From NCBI GenBank assembly GCA_026120035.1, contig JALRME010000014.1:930001-994000 (forward strand): a stretch of DNA of 64,000 nt, in the 5' to 3' direction. Made by a program: the position numbers and the translations under genes. The notes beneath the pieces were generated by a model, which searched no databases, had not been told where the DNA came from, and was given only the letters and a program-made list of their open reading frames with translations. Shown here one piece after another: positions 1 through 12,067 of the stretch; positions within the stretch are counted from its first letter, which is position 1, and each line of letters opens with the position of its first letter. This DNA comes from Coleophoma eucalyptorum (Eukaryota > Ascomycota > Leotiomycetes > Helotiales > Dermateaceae).

Positions 1-92
1 TTACATGTGCTCTCCATGCCCTGTCCTTGCGCACTTCTAGCCTTCCTTGCGCTAAACCTGCCTCTGCTGTCCATATTTCCTCTTGACCGACC

Positions 93-2952
93 ATGAACGA
101 CCCCCCACCAAATGTCATCGCGACCGAAGTGTTGGCGACCTCTCCGACCACTCCCCCAAAGCCTCTATCATGGCCGCGAAATCCCCGAACATCGTGTGAT
201 GCGTGCAAACAGATGAAGGCATGTCCTCTAGCGTCACGAGACCTCGATAAATCGACACAGCGGTATACACAGCTGCTGACTGGTTTCGGTGGAAATTCAG
301 ATAAAATGTCAAAGAAACGACAATGAAAGCTGCGCGCGATGCATTGCCCGGAAACTAAACTGTACTACAACACCGGTAGAGAGAAAGAGGCGAAAATTGG
401 CCAAGTATGGCAAAATCCAGCTTCAAATATAGTAGGGAGGACACTGATGTTGACCAAAGTAAGAAAGAGGCATACTTTGCTGAAATGGAAGACCGAATTA
501 AGCGCATGGAATCAGCTATAATCACCCCTGGGCCATATGGGGCAGCTGCGCCGGCAGAAGGGAAGGAAGAAGAGAAGAGTTCCTCTGAGATAATGGAAAG
601 CCAGGCCGAGCTGTCAAATCACCTCTCGAACCTAGTCATCGAATCTAATGGGTCTGCCAACTTCATCGGTATGTAGGGAACACTCTTCGAATTGTCTGCA
701 TTGCCACGTTGATACTGTTGTTTAGGTTGGGCCTCTGGGTTCTCGCTTTTTTCCCCTCAAGGACTTCAGTGGATCTCGGAAAAAGTGGGTGACAAGGAGG
801 TAGATCAAATTGTTCGCCAAATGCAACAAAATTATGGGAACTGGGGTAGCGGCGATGCCGATCTTTGGTCCCCTATGCCACGGTCACAACACACCCCACT
901 TCCCTCGAAGGATCTTGCGGTACAATACGTCAATTGTAAGCGATGAGCAAAAAACAAGGGTAGGAGAAGTTTCAGCTTATACTCTCAATAGGCTTCTTTA
1001 CAACCTTTAACAACGTCTTCCCGGTCGTCAATCAAAGAGTATTTAACACCTACTTTGAACGACAATACTCTACTAATCCTCCGGAAGGCACCGCATGGTA
1101 CGCATTGTTCAATGCCGTATTATGCCTAGGTAGTATCAGAACAAATTGTGAGCGAGAGAAGCACATAAGCAGTAGCTACCTCATTGATTATACATCAATT
1201 GCTCAGGAGACTGGTGTTGAGTATTTCCGCAATGCCTGCTGCTGTTTTCAAGATTTATTCTTCAAGGAGGCCAACTTGATGGCAATGCAAGCCATGACTC
1301 TCATGGTAAAAATTCTATTGAACATATTGTCAATAGTAGTCATATCTAACGCATAGAAAGTTATTCATCACAACCACGAGTCCCAACCCCCAGCCTGCCT
1401 ACGTATTGACGTCCGCAGTTGGAAATCTAGCAAATACTCTGGGCCTTCACCGGAATTATGCTGGGCTCGGTCTGGCTCCGGAGGAGATTGAACAACGACG
1501 AAATGTCTTTTGGGTGTTCTATCTAATGGAGAAAGCAATAAGCCATAATCTAGGCCGACCATCTGTCATAAACGATGATGATGTTGCCGTTGACTTACCA
1601 CTCAAGAAACCCGGATTAATACAGTCCCCAAGTGGAGCCAAAGTTTATGACATCTTCCATGATCAAATTATGTTAGCTATTATCGGAAGTCGTATATGTA
1701 GCGAATTATACTCGGCAAGTTCACAGACCAAATCAGGACTGGATCGCATGAAAGTACTAGGTAAACTGGACAATCATCTCCAACGCTGGCGGGATGCTAT
1801 ACCGGTTGATATTCGACCCGAGCTTCCAATCAAATGCTCAAATAAACAGTATGTCCCAGTAGTCATGATGCATCTCGTATATTTGGACGCTGTAATACGG
1901 CTACATCGCCTATCAGGTAATCAGGGATCATTTAAAAATGACGAGGCTGTGAATATGAAGAGCCACAATCAGCGACCGCGACTGAATCCCAGAGTATATG
2001 CAAGCCAGTTACTTTGTCTCGCTGCTGCGCGGAGATCAATTAAATTACTGGATACTTTCAGCAATAACAACTTGCAAAATCAACATCTCACATGGTGCGT
2101 AATACTTTCCTTTTCAAGCTAATTTCGTTAACCATGATCCTAGGTGGGCACTCTATTACCCACTCAGCGCCAGCCTCGTTCTCTTCGCAAATATCCTTTC
2201 AAACCCACAAGACCAGCATGCCACTTCTGATATTCAATTAATGAATTTGATTACTTCATTCATTACTCACTCTGTTCAACCAGGGACCTCGTTCGCTACT
2301 ACTCCGACCCTGAGTATGTTCAAAGAGCTTTGTGGTATTGCTACACGTCTTGTGGCAAGAGTATCTCCGCAATCTAGCCAGAAAATGAAGAGACTGCCTG
2401 GAAGTGACGACTTTGCACAATCAGATCTTATTCCACCATCTAGAGCACGACTAGTACCCGATAGGTCTTTATATTCCGACTGGAACACACAAACCCCGAT
2501 ATCATTTGTGAGTAGTTAATTCCTTATTAACCCCCCTAGAGATTTCTTCGAGGAAATTTTACCTTGCCTAATCTAAAGACTGATAATATAATCCCTAGGC
2601 TCCATGTGATTCAACGATAACGTATTCCGAAATTGACATACCTGCACCAGGACACCCCCCTGTACACAGTGACCAGCAGATCTTTCAAGGAGACGACCAA
2701 GATGTACAAAACACCACTACCGCTGAACGCTCGCAGAAATCCACCGGCGACAGCCCCCTCGAATTTGCACCATTCCTTGTCCCTGAACCGAACCAGTTCG
2801 ACTACATTCCGACAATGTACGACTCCCTGCTCTCGCCCACGGGATATGAGTGGGACATGACTGACATGTGGACGACAAGCTTTGAATCCGATCTGTGGGG
2901 TTCGGCAGGTCTTATGGAATCAAACCAAGAACCTGATGTCATGCACAAATGA
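93..2952 (+). CDS. Zn2Cys6 fungal transcription factor with one apparent frameshift
   Basis: Proposed exons are 93-218, 301-668, 726-935, 992-1305, 1361-2094, 2144-2507 and 2599-2952, about 822 residues. The zinc cluster is split by the first intron: CDACKQMK ends exon 1 and IKCQRNDNESCARC plus IARKLNC begins exon 2, giving the full six-cysteine spacing C-x2-C-x6-C-x7-C-x2-C-x6-C. That intron (219-300) uses a GC donor (AAG|GCATGT) and a normal CAG acceptor. A coiled-coil linker and a fungal-specific regulatory domain (PF04082-like) follow, with motifs such as FSLFSPQGLQW, FNAVLCLGSIR and NTLGLHR. The seven exons sum to 2470 nt, one more than a multiple of three. The extra base is probably in the AAAA run near 411-414, so this is either a pseudogene or a base error. 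The acidic, aromatic C-terminus suits an activation domain. Target genes are unknown. Confidence 0.8.
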
Positions 2953-3768
2953 GCGTATTCTGACCACTGGATGAGAGTGGATATTTACACTTGCACCAAA
3001 ACCCAACACCTGAACCTTGCAGCAGTATTTGTAAATAACCCCAGAAGCTCCTCTTCGCCCTCTTTTTACCTTTTTCTTAGATTCTTGTTAATTCTAGTTA
3101 ATTGCCTACGTAACTAAATCGGTATTTGTGACACTCTACGAGTTACACTCGGTTGGGACGTAGTCTTCTTTGGCTTCGATAAACCCTTTACCGGGCTCTA
3201 GAAGCTCGCACTCTTTGAAAGTATCCACATTGACTCTAGTTGTTAACTGTAGCTGCATTTTCACCTTCGAAAAGAGCTGCAATCCTTTCAAGAAGCAGAC
3301 CCTTGGTCTCTTTGGGGAAAAGAAATAGACATACATGATCTAGGAAAATTAGACATTTAACTGAAAACGAACTCCCATGTGAACACTTACTGAGACACAG
3401 AGTCTAATAAGTCAGGATTATGGAAGATTTCCTATAGAGGATGATACAGAGGATAATATAGAGGATGATTTGATATCAAATATATCTTTGAGTTCTTTGG
3501 GTAGTAAGACCGTAGATTAGATAGTATACTCTTAGGTATAGGTAGAAGAAATAGTGTTCTTTGGACAGGATTGAGGAAAAAGTAGTGTTTTCGCTAGTTA
3601 AATAGTTGACATCCGCTTTCCGTGGACATTCAATTTCCTGACTAGAAGCGAAGCGCACGTATGAGTGTGTAGAAGTAGGTCCGAGGATTACATCATTCTT
3701 TTTTTTTATTTAAGGTATCGAAGTTTTTAGTACATTCGCTTGTTTGACATATTCGCTATAGAACCACG
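2953..3768. other. Intergenic, no gene seen
   Basis: This stretch lies between the end of the regulator and the end of the convergent small hypothetical gene. It is AT-rich and has short open frames on the minus strand (for example 3136-3336) without recognisable domains. I see no convincing gene. Confidence 0.5.
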
Positions 3769-4173
3769 TTACATTAAGTAAGGTTTTCCCTCCAACTCTT
3801 CCTCATGCTCACCGAAGCTGTCTAATAGCTCTCTTACAGACTCGCAATCCTTAGGGTCCTTGTAATAGACGGCACCTTCTATTTCCATAGCCTGACACCT
3901 TTCTTCCATCGTATGAGCATTTACAAGCCTCCAGAAATCATTAACCTCAGGACCCCCTAAGGCTCCCCGCCCAGCTTCTCTTATAACCCAAACTCCTCCC
4001 TCTTTGGGCCATCCAAGAATGATAGCCTCTCTCTCTTTTGCCGACGTCGGCCTTGTTTGAGAGCTTAGAGCCATGTCAAAAGTGCCATAACTCTCCCACC
4101 ATTTCCCGCCAGTCTTACGAAGTAAGCGACAAAACTCGTCTTCCTCGGAGACACTCGAAGAGCGTGAGGAATT
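3769..4173 (-). CDS. Small conserved fungal hypothetical protein, 5' exon not found
   Basis: The open frame ends at 3769. It can be followed upstream past the first ATG (4074) to 4173, where an in-frame TAG coincides with a good acceptor TTCTAG, so at least one 5' exon is probably missing from this model. The protein reads SEEDEFCRLLRKTGGKWWES, then GWPKEGGVWVIREA, NAHTMEERCQAMEIEGAVYY and an acidic tail. This layout (EDEFC..LLR.TG, GWPE.GGVWVLR, MEERC..M...GA.FY) is one I associate with a widespread family of small cytosolic fungal proteins of unknown function. If translation instead starts at 4074 the product has 101 residues. It is convergent with the regulator on the left and divergent from the HET gene on the right. 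Confidence 0.6.
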   Translation of the reverse strand, partial: NSSRSSSVSEEDEFCRLLRKTGGKWWESYGTFDMALSSQTRPTSAKEREAIILGWPKEGGVWVIREAGRGALGGPEVNDFWRLVNAHTMEERCQAMEIEGAVYYKDPKDCESVRELLDSFGEHEEELEGKPYLM

Positions 4174-4838
4174 CTAGAACCATGGGAGCTTTAGGAAGTC
4201 AAGCTCGACGCTGCTAACTTGTTGGTTAATAATTATGCCGCCAACGCTTGGCCAACACAACACGGTGCTCCAGAATCCAAGGCCAAGAAGCTCAACACGC
4301 TCAGTCGGGTTTGGACGAAATGGTATGGCTAATATCTCCTATGTTATCCTCTTTTCGATCTGTGCCCACGTCTTTCCAGGTTCTAGATCAATTGTATGCA
4401 CATGGTTTGAACAGTAAAAGCGCTGGCCATGTCTTGAACTTCTCTTTGATCTTTCCACATGTGCCCATAGAGCCTCTTGCCATAATATCACTGATACAGT
4501 TAAGTTGTCTTGATAGTATACCCATTCAAACACTAATACGGCGAAGCTATATTCAATACAATATACTGATATATCTCTCATCGGCCAGAGGTTTTGGAAA
4601 TGGCACCATCATTTACCAACTCGGTGGCATAGATACTGCACATCGAAATCCTGATTCAGCCTGACCAACCTACGGCTAACTCAGCGCGACCTTTGTATTG
4701 GAGGTCAAGGTTGGAAATCCATGCTATGTATATCACGTGATCGTGACGCAAGGCGTACGCAAGGAGTAGAGCTTGTTGTCATGTATTCAGCCGCACCTGC
4801 TGATTGTATTCCTTCCTTTCTACATCTTTGACCTGAAA
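4174..4838. other. Intergenic region upstream of HET gene
   Basis: Overlapping short frames exist on both strands (for example 4248-4664 plus, 4339-4581 minus), with no domain and no splice-consistent extension. It probably holds the divergent promoters of the flanking genes and a missing first exon of the minus-strand hypothetical. Confidence 0.4.
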
Positions 4839-7643
4839 ATGGAGCATTTCATTCATCCTAGTACGTCGGCTTATACAATACCTAGAGTGCCTTATGTTGC
4901 TAGCAAACGCTACGATGGTCTGCCCTTTTTGCAGTATGCCCAACGCCAAAACGTCACATTTATTACTCACCCACCTTCTGACTGCAGCTTCGTACCCTGG
5001 ATGCGAAAGGCCCGCCCATTACCTGATCCCAAAGAACAAGCTGCTTTCTTTCAGGCGTGGTTAATTTTTGGTCTGCTTCTGGAAATTCTCGGAGAGGAGG
5101 TTTCTCCATCCGATTTTGAGGAACAGAATAAGAAAGTGAAGCAGAGGAAAGAGGAACTAGATTTGCTTTACAAGGAGTTCCTATATGAGGAAGATGGGAA
5201 GCTTTTCCTTACAACTGAACCTCTCCTTCTTCTCGTCGTGGCTGCGTTGAAGAATTTCAAGGAGAAAGACGTTGATATTGAAAACAAGAAGATGCGGACA
5301 AGGCATATGTCTTACTGCATCCTATACGCCTCTCGCATACACGTCAGTGCCGTGGAAAACTTCGATCCGCTAATTAGCCTATCAATCGCAGGAATCGGAG
5401 AAACTTTGATGCATTTTGTAGCTCAGTGCGCTAAGGAAGTTATCATTGATATAGACCCATGGGGTTTGTGGGCAAAACATTTCTGGGACGATGAAGTCAA
5501 GGCGGGCATGGCTGGCCTAGGCTGGTGTCCAAGTGAAATAGAGAAGTGCGAGAACACAATCAACTCTATACATATGGCGTACCTCGTCAGCAGGATAAAT
5601 AAATCCTTGCCAGAACGAAACCACACCGCTTGTACCAAACACAGGTGTACAGCTGGTCAGATTGACATGAAAATATATTCCGTCGAACACATAGAAAAAG
5701 GTTGCGAATGTCAGCGGCTAATAATTGACAACGAGTTGGTGATTGGAATTCTTGAAAAGGAAAATATGGTTCCTATCCTAGAGATTAGCGGTTACGAAGA
5801 GGATATAAACAAGTTAAAGGTCGAGGTGGTGGAAGCTACTTCAGAATCCAATTATGTGGCCATTTCTCATGTAAGTACGCATCCTTTAGTGGTCAGAGCT
5901 GGTTCGGTGCCTATGTAGGCAACTATTCTCTTAATCTGCTAACTGAAACAATCGTAGGTATGGGCAGATGGATTAGGGAATCCAAGATCCAACTCCCTTT
6001 ATCGTTGCCAATTAGGGTACCTCCGTGATTTCGTCAAAGCCATTCCAGGATTTACTCCAAAAAACAAAAATACTGGAACTAACAACCACGGGGAATACAG
6101 TGTACGCGTTTGGCTGGACACACTATGCTGTCCCGTTGGACCGCCATGGGCAAAAGCTCTTTCACTAGAAAAAATCACGGATGTCTACAAAGGTGCAGCA
6201 AAAGTCCTTGTCCTTGACTCAAGTTTAAGATCGTACAAAGTAGCGAACATATCACTATTCGAAGCTATGGCAAGGATCCTTAATTCTAGCTGGATGCGCC
6301 GGTTGTGGACGCTACAAGAAGCAGCACTTGCCAAAGATCTTATATTCCAGTTCGACCAACCAGTTGCCCTTAGCCTTCTCCACAATGAAGTTAAGAAGCT
6401 ATCGAGCAATAGCTTCTCTTATAGAGGGTTAGCTTTCGAGATATCAGACGAGATAAGCCTCTTACGATCTTTCTTTTACAATGAACAATATGGAAGACCC
6501 AAAGTCGACTTATATACCCTTGATTCCGCGCTTAAGAACCGCTCAGTCACAGAACCTACGGACGAACCAATTTGTATTGGAACATTAATGTCTTTAGACT
6601 TGCCTACTATCATGTCAGTTGAAGAACAATCAAGAATATACCAGGTTTGGGACCTGCTCGTCAAAAAGTGTGAAGTACCAAGTGGAATCATATTCCTCCC
6701 TGAACCTCGCCTGAACACGCCTGGCTTTCGATGGGCTCCTGAAACACTGCTGGGATTTGCGGCACAAGATGGCGGCCCTCTTGGTAGAGGAGAATATTTG
6801 AAAACACCCCGTGCTAAAGCCAAAACACCTTTTGGGCTACAGGTGCAATTTCCAGGATTTCGATTATATCCGCCCGTCTACCATGATAATCTTCCTCGTG
6901 ATACTTTTGCAGGAAGCTTAAGAACCAAAGATGGAACTATCAAATCAATACCAGAGGATTTTATATACTTTCGAACACAAGATAATTCCTTATTTAAGTT
7001 TACGGCGAGAGATGCAGTATACAACATTCGAATTGAGGGGAATGATAATGGAAGAGATTGGCGCATTGGAATGACCCATCCACTACATCATTTAGCCTCA
7101 ACGGGATACTGTGCGTTACTGTTACAGAAAATGCCTTTATTGGACCAAAATGGTTTCAAACAAGGTGGCCAAGGTATCATTACACAGATGGTAAAGGGAC
7201 CTATAGCACTGCATCCTACACAAGCTCTCACAGATGGTTATGTATCTCCGACCGACAAGAAAATTAGTGATTCTAAGGAAGTTGCGGTCAGGTCTGAAGG
7301 GTTTGTACTCACTTTACAATGTGGCCCAGAAGAAACACTAGTGGTGAACACTATCGAGCAAATTGCAATACAACTTCGAAAACACGAATTAACTAGGAAG
7401 TTATATGATATTGGGGACGTGGAGAACGAAGAATACAAACAAATCATGGGAATATTGAAGCAAGAGATGCAGTCTTTGATGAAGAGTGCTCAAAATGGTA
7501 GCCAGAGGCTCGTAGACGCTATCAACCACACCTGGCCTACTATTGTTCTAGATGATGTATGGAAAAGAGTTGCAAATTGGTATAGACAAGAGATATTTCT
7601 CGCACAGCGGTTGGAAGATGACCAGGTCTGGCTTGTTGACTAA
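4839..7643 (+). CDS. HET-domain (heterokaryon incompatibility-like) protein
   Basis: Two exons, 4839-5870 and 5958-7643, join into about 934 codons' worth of sequence: 344 codons plus 561 codons, 905 residues. I chose the ATG at 4839 (MEHFIHPSTS, A at -3) over the in-frame ATG at 4773, because the upstream segment looks like translated leader. The N-terminal 340 residues carry the FFQAWLIFGLLLEILGEEVS helix and paired Cys/His motifs (TKHRC, GCECQ). The HET domain follows: NYVAISH is split by the intron and continues VWADGLGN, then WLDTLCCPVG, VYKGAAKVLVLDSSL and SWMRRLWTLQEAAL. A long C-terminal region follows, as in many HET proteins. Members of this family act in the cytoplasm to trigger cell death on non-self recognition. 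The partner of this one is unknown. No internal stop or frameshift is seen, so it appears intact. Confidence 0.88.
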
Positions 7644-8414
7644 CCTTGAAGCTCTAACTCCAAGGTATATATAGAATGATAACTTGATGTATCTTTGATT
7701 TATTCTTAATAGTCAACATTATCGAATGATTAGTGAATACACAAGCTTTCAGCTATAGTAGAACTGATCTATGAGCAAGAAAAGAAGGAGCTCTTGACAG
7801 TAGAAAATCAAAGAATGTGTAGAGCCAAATCAGAGTTCATAACTTGAGTGGTGAACGAGAGAGTGATGTTAGGCATCAGGCCGAGCTTATAGCTTCAATC
7901 GAGCTAGTCCAGATCTAGATGATCTGGGATTAGTATCACGTGTCAGTTTCAAAAACTCAAGGGTAGCGTTAGAATCCTTATATATTTGTTGGTAGGTAGT
8001 TTCCTAATCGCAAATGAGTACCACTTGCAGATTGGTCAGCTTGTATGAAAGAACTTAAAGTGGCTAGAAGGACTAGCTAACAAGGTGTGTATGATTATTC
8101 CTACAACACATCTCTTCGTTCTGCGTCTCAGGAGCATAGATATCGTGATCTATGCCTATTGACTAAAATAGGTTAGCTTGAACTCGTCTATCGTACAGTA
8201 ACCAATAGCTAGTATAATAGAGGCTAATGCTGACATCTAGGACAGTAGAAATCAATTCCTCGTAATGAAATGGAAGAGTAACTTGATTATAAAACGGATC
8301 GATGTCCCTATTCTTCAAGAAGTTACTCGTCTCTACAAAAGTCATTCTTCTTCACAAGTTACTCCTCTTCCACAAATTTACTCCTGTTTATAAATACTAG
8401 GCATCGCAACAGAC
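7644..8414. other. Intergenic, promoter region of the monooxygenase
   Basis: AT-rich non-coding sequence. A TATA-like TATAAATA lies at about 8391-8398, shortly before the ATG at 8415, and CACGTG-type motifs are absent close to the start. No gene is supported. Confidence 0.4.
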
Positions 8415-10349
8415 ATGGAAACAGTAGCAGCCCCACTTCCCAGGCTCGTGCTGCACAAGGATATCAATCGAGACTCGATAGACCCTCATGGAATTGCCAA
8501 AACCTGGCTCGAAAATCTTCAACAAAAAATCTCTCAAGACCAGTTAGAGGATGTCGTCGACCTCTTTATTGACGAATCCTGGTGGAGGGATATCGTCGGG
8601 CTTTCCTGGAATATCACGACTAAGCGTGGCACAAATGAAATAAGTCAATACCTTCAATTGCATGTCCTTAAGAGCGGCTTTGGTCAGTTCGATGTCATTG
8701 ACCAAGGTGCCTTGCAACCGAGACTATCAGATATGGGTGGAGTTATCTGGATTGAATCCGGATTTACTTTCAAAACCAATACTGGTATTGGTCGAGGTAT
8801 TGTTCGATTAGCCAATGCCGGACCATTGCAGTGGAAGGCTTGGATTGTTCATACGAACTTGGACGAGCTCAAGGGATTTCCGGAACATTCACAACAGGAG
8901 AAATCAAATAAAGTCAAATCAAAAGATACACAGGTAATCATTATTGGGGCAGGTATGAATTTTGGATAAACTCTACTAAGCGGTAGTCCCAGTTGACACT
9001 TACTTAGGCCAGTCTGGACTAATGCTCGCGGCTCGATTGAAGGCGCTGAATGTCACAGCACTGGTAGTGGATAAGTCGCCTCAAATAGGTTCTTCTTGGA
9101 GGCAGCGATATGAGGTCCGTATTTTTATTCATTGTCGTCTCCGATACTAAAGCTTTGAAAGTCCATCAAGTCACATACGCCTCGCTATACGGATCCCTTT
9201 CCATATCTAGATTATCCAAACGACTATCCAGACTTCTTGGCAAGAAATGATATCATTAGCTGGATGGAGCACTACCAGAATATCCTGGATCTCAATATTG
9301 AACTTGGAGTCGCTATCGGTAAAATCGACTATAACGACTCATCTCACCAGTACACAATGGCAATCAAGTCACAGGATGGAAACGAACGAGTCGTAACATC
9401 TCACCACGTGGTTCTCGCAACTGGCCTTATCAGCAATGATCCTATTCGTCCCGAGTTTGAAAATGAAAGTTCCTTTACTGGCCAAATCTATCACTCTTCT
9501 GGTCACAAGTCGGCAAGTCTAGTTCCAGACCTCAGCGAGAAGAAAGTCGCCATAATTGGGGCGGGCACCAGCGCTTTCGATATAGCCCAAGACTTTGCCA
9601 GTTGTGGTGCGAAGGAAGTCACAATCATTCAAAGGAGTCCTATTTTTGTCTTGAGTCTAGAGGCACAAGACAAGTTCGTCTTGGCGGGCTGGCAAATGAT
9701 GCCCATTAGCGATGCAGATCTGTCTGGAAACAGTTTCCCACTCCCGATAGCTCTGACATTGCTCGTTGGGGCAACTCAAATGATGGCGCAATATGATGCA
9801 AAGCTTTTGTCTGGATTGGAGAAAGCTGGGTTGGCCTTGAAGAGAGGAGAAGACGGTATAGGGCTTCTGCACCACCAGCTTCTAAAAGCGGGCCATTTTT
9901 ATATTGACCAGGGTGCTTGCGAGATGATTTTGAAGGATAGGATCAAGATCAAAAGATCTCCTGAAGGAGTCAAAGGTTTTGATAATAGTGCCGTGATTCT
10001 TGCAGATGGTACAAGAATTGAAGCCGATATTGTGGTTATAGCAACCGGGTTTGAACTGTCCTCTAGTGTCGCTGAAAACATCATGGGTGAGGAGTTCATG
10101 GCAAAGGTTGGCCAGGTAGGAACATTAGATGAAGAAAATGAACGAATTGCGGTAGGTTTTAGCTCTGGTTGTTTTAGTTTTTTATCGACTAACTTGGCAT
10201 TATAGTGGTGGAGGCCCACAGCTGCCCCGGGATTCTGGTATATGACTGGCAGCTTCATCTGGTCCCGATCTTTCTCGAAGTCATTAGCTTTACAAATTAA
10301 GGCAATCGAAGAAGGGTTGAACCAGGATTACTATGCGAGCTCTAAGTAA
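8415..10349 (+). CDS. FAD/NADPH monooxygenase (YUCCA/FMO-like) with N-terminal NTF2-like domain
   Basis: Four exons, 8415-8952, 9008-9114, 9162-10151 and 10206-10349, give 592 residues. Residues 1-160 form a SnoaL/NTF2-like domain (FIDESWWRDIVGLSWNITTK). The FAD Rossmann motif VIIIGAGQSG spans the first intron and is followed by VVDKSPQIGSSWRQRY. The NADPH motif is VAIIGAGTSAFD, and IVVIATGFE is the C-terminal ATG motif. The protein ends FIWSRSFSKSLALQIKAIEE. It is expected to be a cytosolic NADPH-dependent oxygenase. Fungal members of this architecture oxidise small aromatic or heteroatom substrates, but the substrate here cannot be read from sequence. It is convergent with the Zn2Cys6 gene at 10551, which may be a local regulator. 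No defects are seen. Confidence 0.9.
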
Positions 10350-10550
10350 TTGCGAGGGTGCATCAATTATTGATAAGAGATTTATAAATTGCAAATTCCA
10401 CATTCTACTCACCAATCAAGGATATTGTCTTGACTACTACACAGCACTGAGTGGCATTTGTTCTAGTTATTTAAATTCGTTGATATAGCGTAGATTTAAT
10501 CAATATAATGCAATTTAAAGCTTGCTCCAGCTCGTTGAATTCACCATCTA

Positions 10551-12067
10551 CTAGTCCCCACACATCTGCAAACATCTTTCTCCATACTCTACAGCAGTCA
10601 CACTATCCCAAGCCCCTTCCCGCCTTGGTACGATGTCCTTTAAAACCTGAAGTGCATCCTTTCGGATGCTCGTATCCATACAGGCACCTATAACAATAGC
10701 AAGGCCAGGCACAATTCCACAATCCATAACAAATGATTTCAAAAAGTCTGGATCAGAAGCCACAACTTTACACAGATCTACTATTTCCCGAGAGTCAAGA
10801 TTAAGGAGATGTGAAATCGGATCCGTAACACATACTCGTTTTGCTGCAAGTTCCGTCGAGAGTGCCCTAACTCGAAGTATAGTCACAGCGATGAAGGTTT
10901 TCTCCCCATCCGGTATAAGAGTTTTGGCGTATAATGGCGCAAAAGCCACATTCCACTGACGCAGCTGAGAACACATGTTTAGATACATATCTCTTGCCTT
11001 GTCATCGATAGTAGTAGATGAGGGTGAGCTGCTACTCTCGACTAAATCTTGGGCGAGACTTGGTATAGCGGGGAATTGGATATGCTCGAGGTAGTTTCTA
11101 GCTTCAGATATGGTATTGAATCGTTCAGGGATTTCAGAGATGTCTTCCAAGTAATTCATTCCTAGTCTGCTGCCAGTCCCTGGAGCCTCGCAGATGTCAT
11201 CTCTAGATAATAGCCCGCTGTCGAGACGAAAAAAAGTTGCGACAAGATCGTCGTCCAAGTTAGGCGTAGGTGATGAATTCTTTGAATGTTTAAATCGGCG
11301 ACTTGCGCGTGCGAGCTGTTTCTGCATCAGCTGGAGTGCACTTTCCATGTGCCAAAGTGCCGAGTGAAGATCTCCGTGAAGATTTTCAAAGCAATATATC
11401 AGTAGCGAAGCAATCAAGGCTATTCTTGTTGTGTCTTGATCTTGATTAAAGGAGATCCTCGCTTGGACGCTTTTTAAAGCTCTTCCATATTGGTGAAACG
11501 CATACTGCCGATGGTGATATATTTCCCCTTTAGGAAGAGCCAATGCTCTTGGGTTGATAGCTTTGTATAAAGCTCCAAGTGATGCAACAATTTGACACAA
11601 TGATCGCTCATTCCAGGAAGATTGGATAATCACATGACCAAACAAGTTTTGATCAAAATGGCTTGCTATATCAAGCGCTACTTTGTCTTGAAAATACAGG
11701 AAGTACGAATATTCTCGACTATCTTGAAAGATAGCTGTGTAGGGAGCTTTTGCTAATGAAGGCAGAAGGAAGACTTGGGAGTGACTTGGTCGAGGAATGA
11801 TTTCCTTCGGACTCGGTCGAACAGAAGCATTTAACTGCCCCCAAATTTCATAGCCTTCACAATCTGCACCAAATTTGAGACATCTCGCACAAAAAGGCTT
11901 TCCCTCATCACATTTAACTCTGCGAATCCTATCGACTGTTAGCACGAACTCCCGCGGTTATGTGGTCTGCCAAACGTAGAGTAAAAGAGCACCTACTTGC
12001 AGGTCCTACAGCCGGTTCTGGTTTTGGGCTTCTTCGCTCGAAGCCTAGTGTGAGCTTGTGAGGACAT
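10551..12067 (-). CDS. Zn2Cys6 transcription factor (DUF3468/Fungal_trans_2 type)
   Basis: Exon 1 runs 12067-11997 and exon 2 runs 11928-10551, separated by a 68-bp intron that splits a Lys codon inside the zinc cluster. The product has 482 residues. The cluster reads GCRTCKIRRVKCDEGKPFC followed by ARCLKFGADC, with all six cysteines. Starting at 12067 gives a short basic N-terminus (MSSQAHTRLRAKKPKTRTG), typical for this class. The rest resembles the fungal-specific DUF3468 regulatory region, with FFRLDSGLLSRDDICEAPG and YLEHIQFPAIP. It should be nuclear and DNA-binding. It is arranged tail-to-tail with the flavin monooxygenase and next to a dead MFS exporter, so it may once have controlled a small metabolic locus. 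No frameshift is seen. Confidence 0.88.

Noticed and set aside
4235..4664. Plus and minus frames upstream of the HET gene
   Set aside because: No domain, mutually overlapping, and no good splice connection to either neighbour.
5871..5957. Stop after the first HET exon read as a truncated gene
   Set aside because: A clean GTAAGT...GTAG intron joins AISH to VWADGLGN and restores the HET motif, so the gene is intact.
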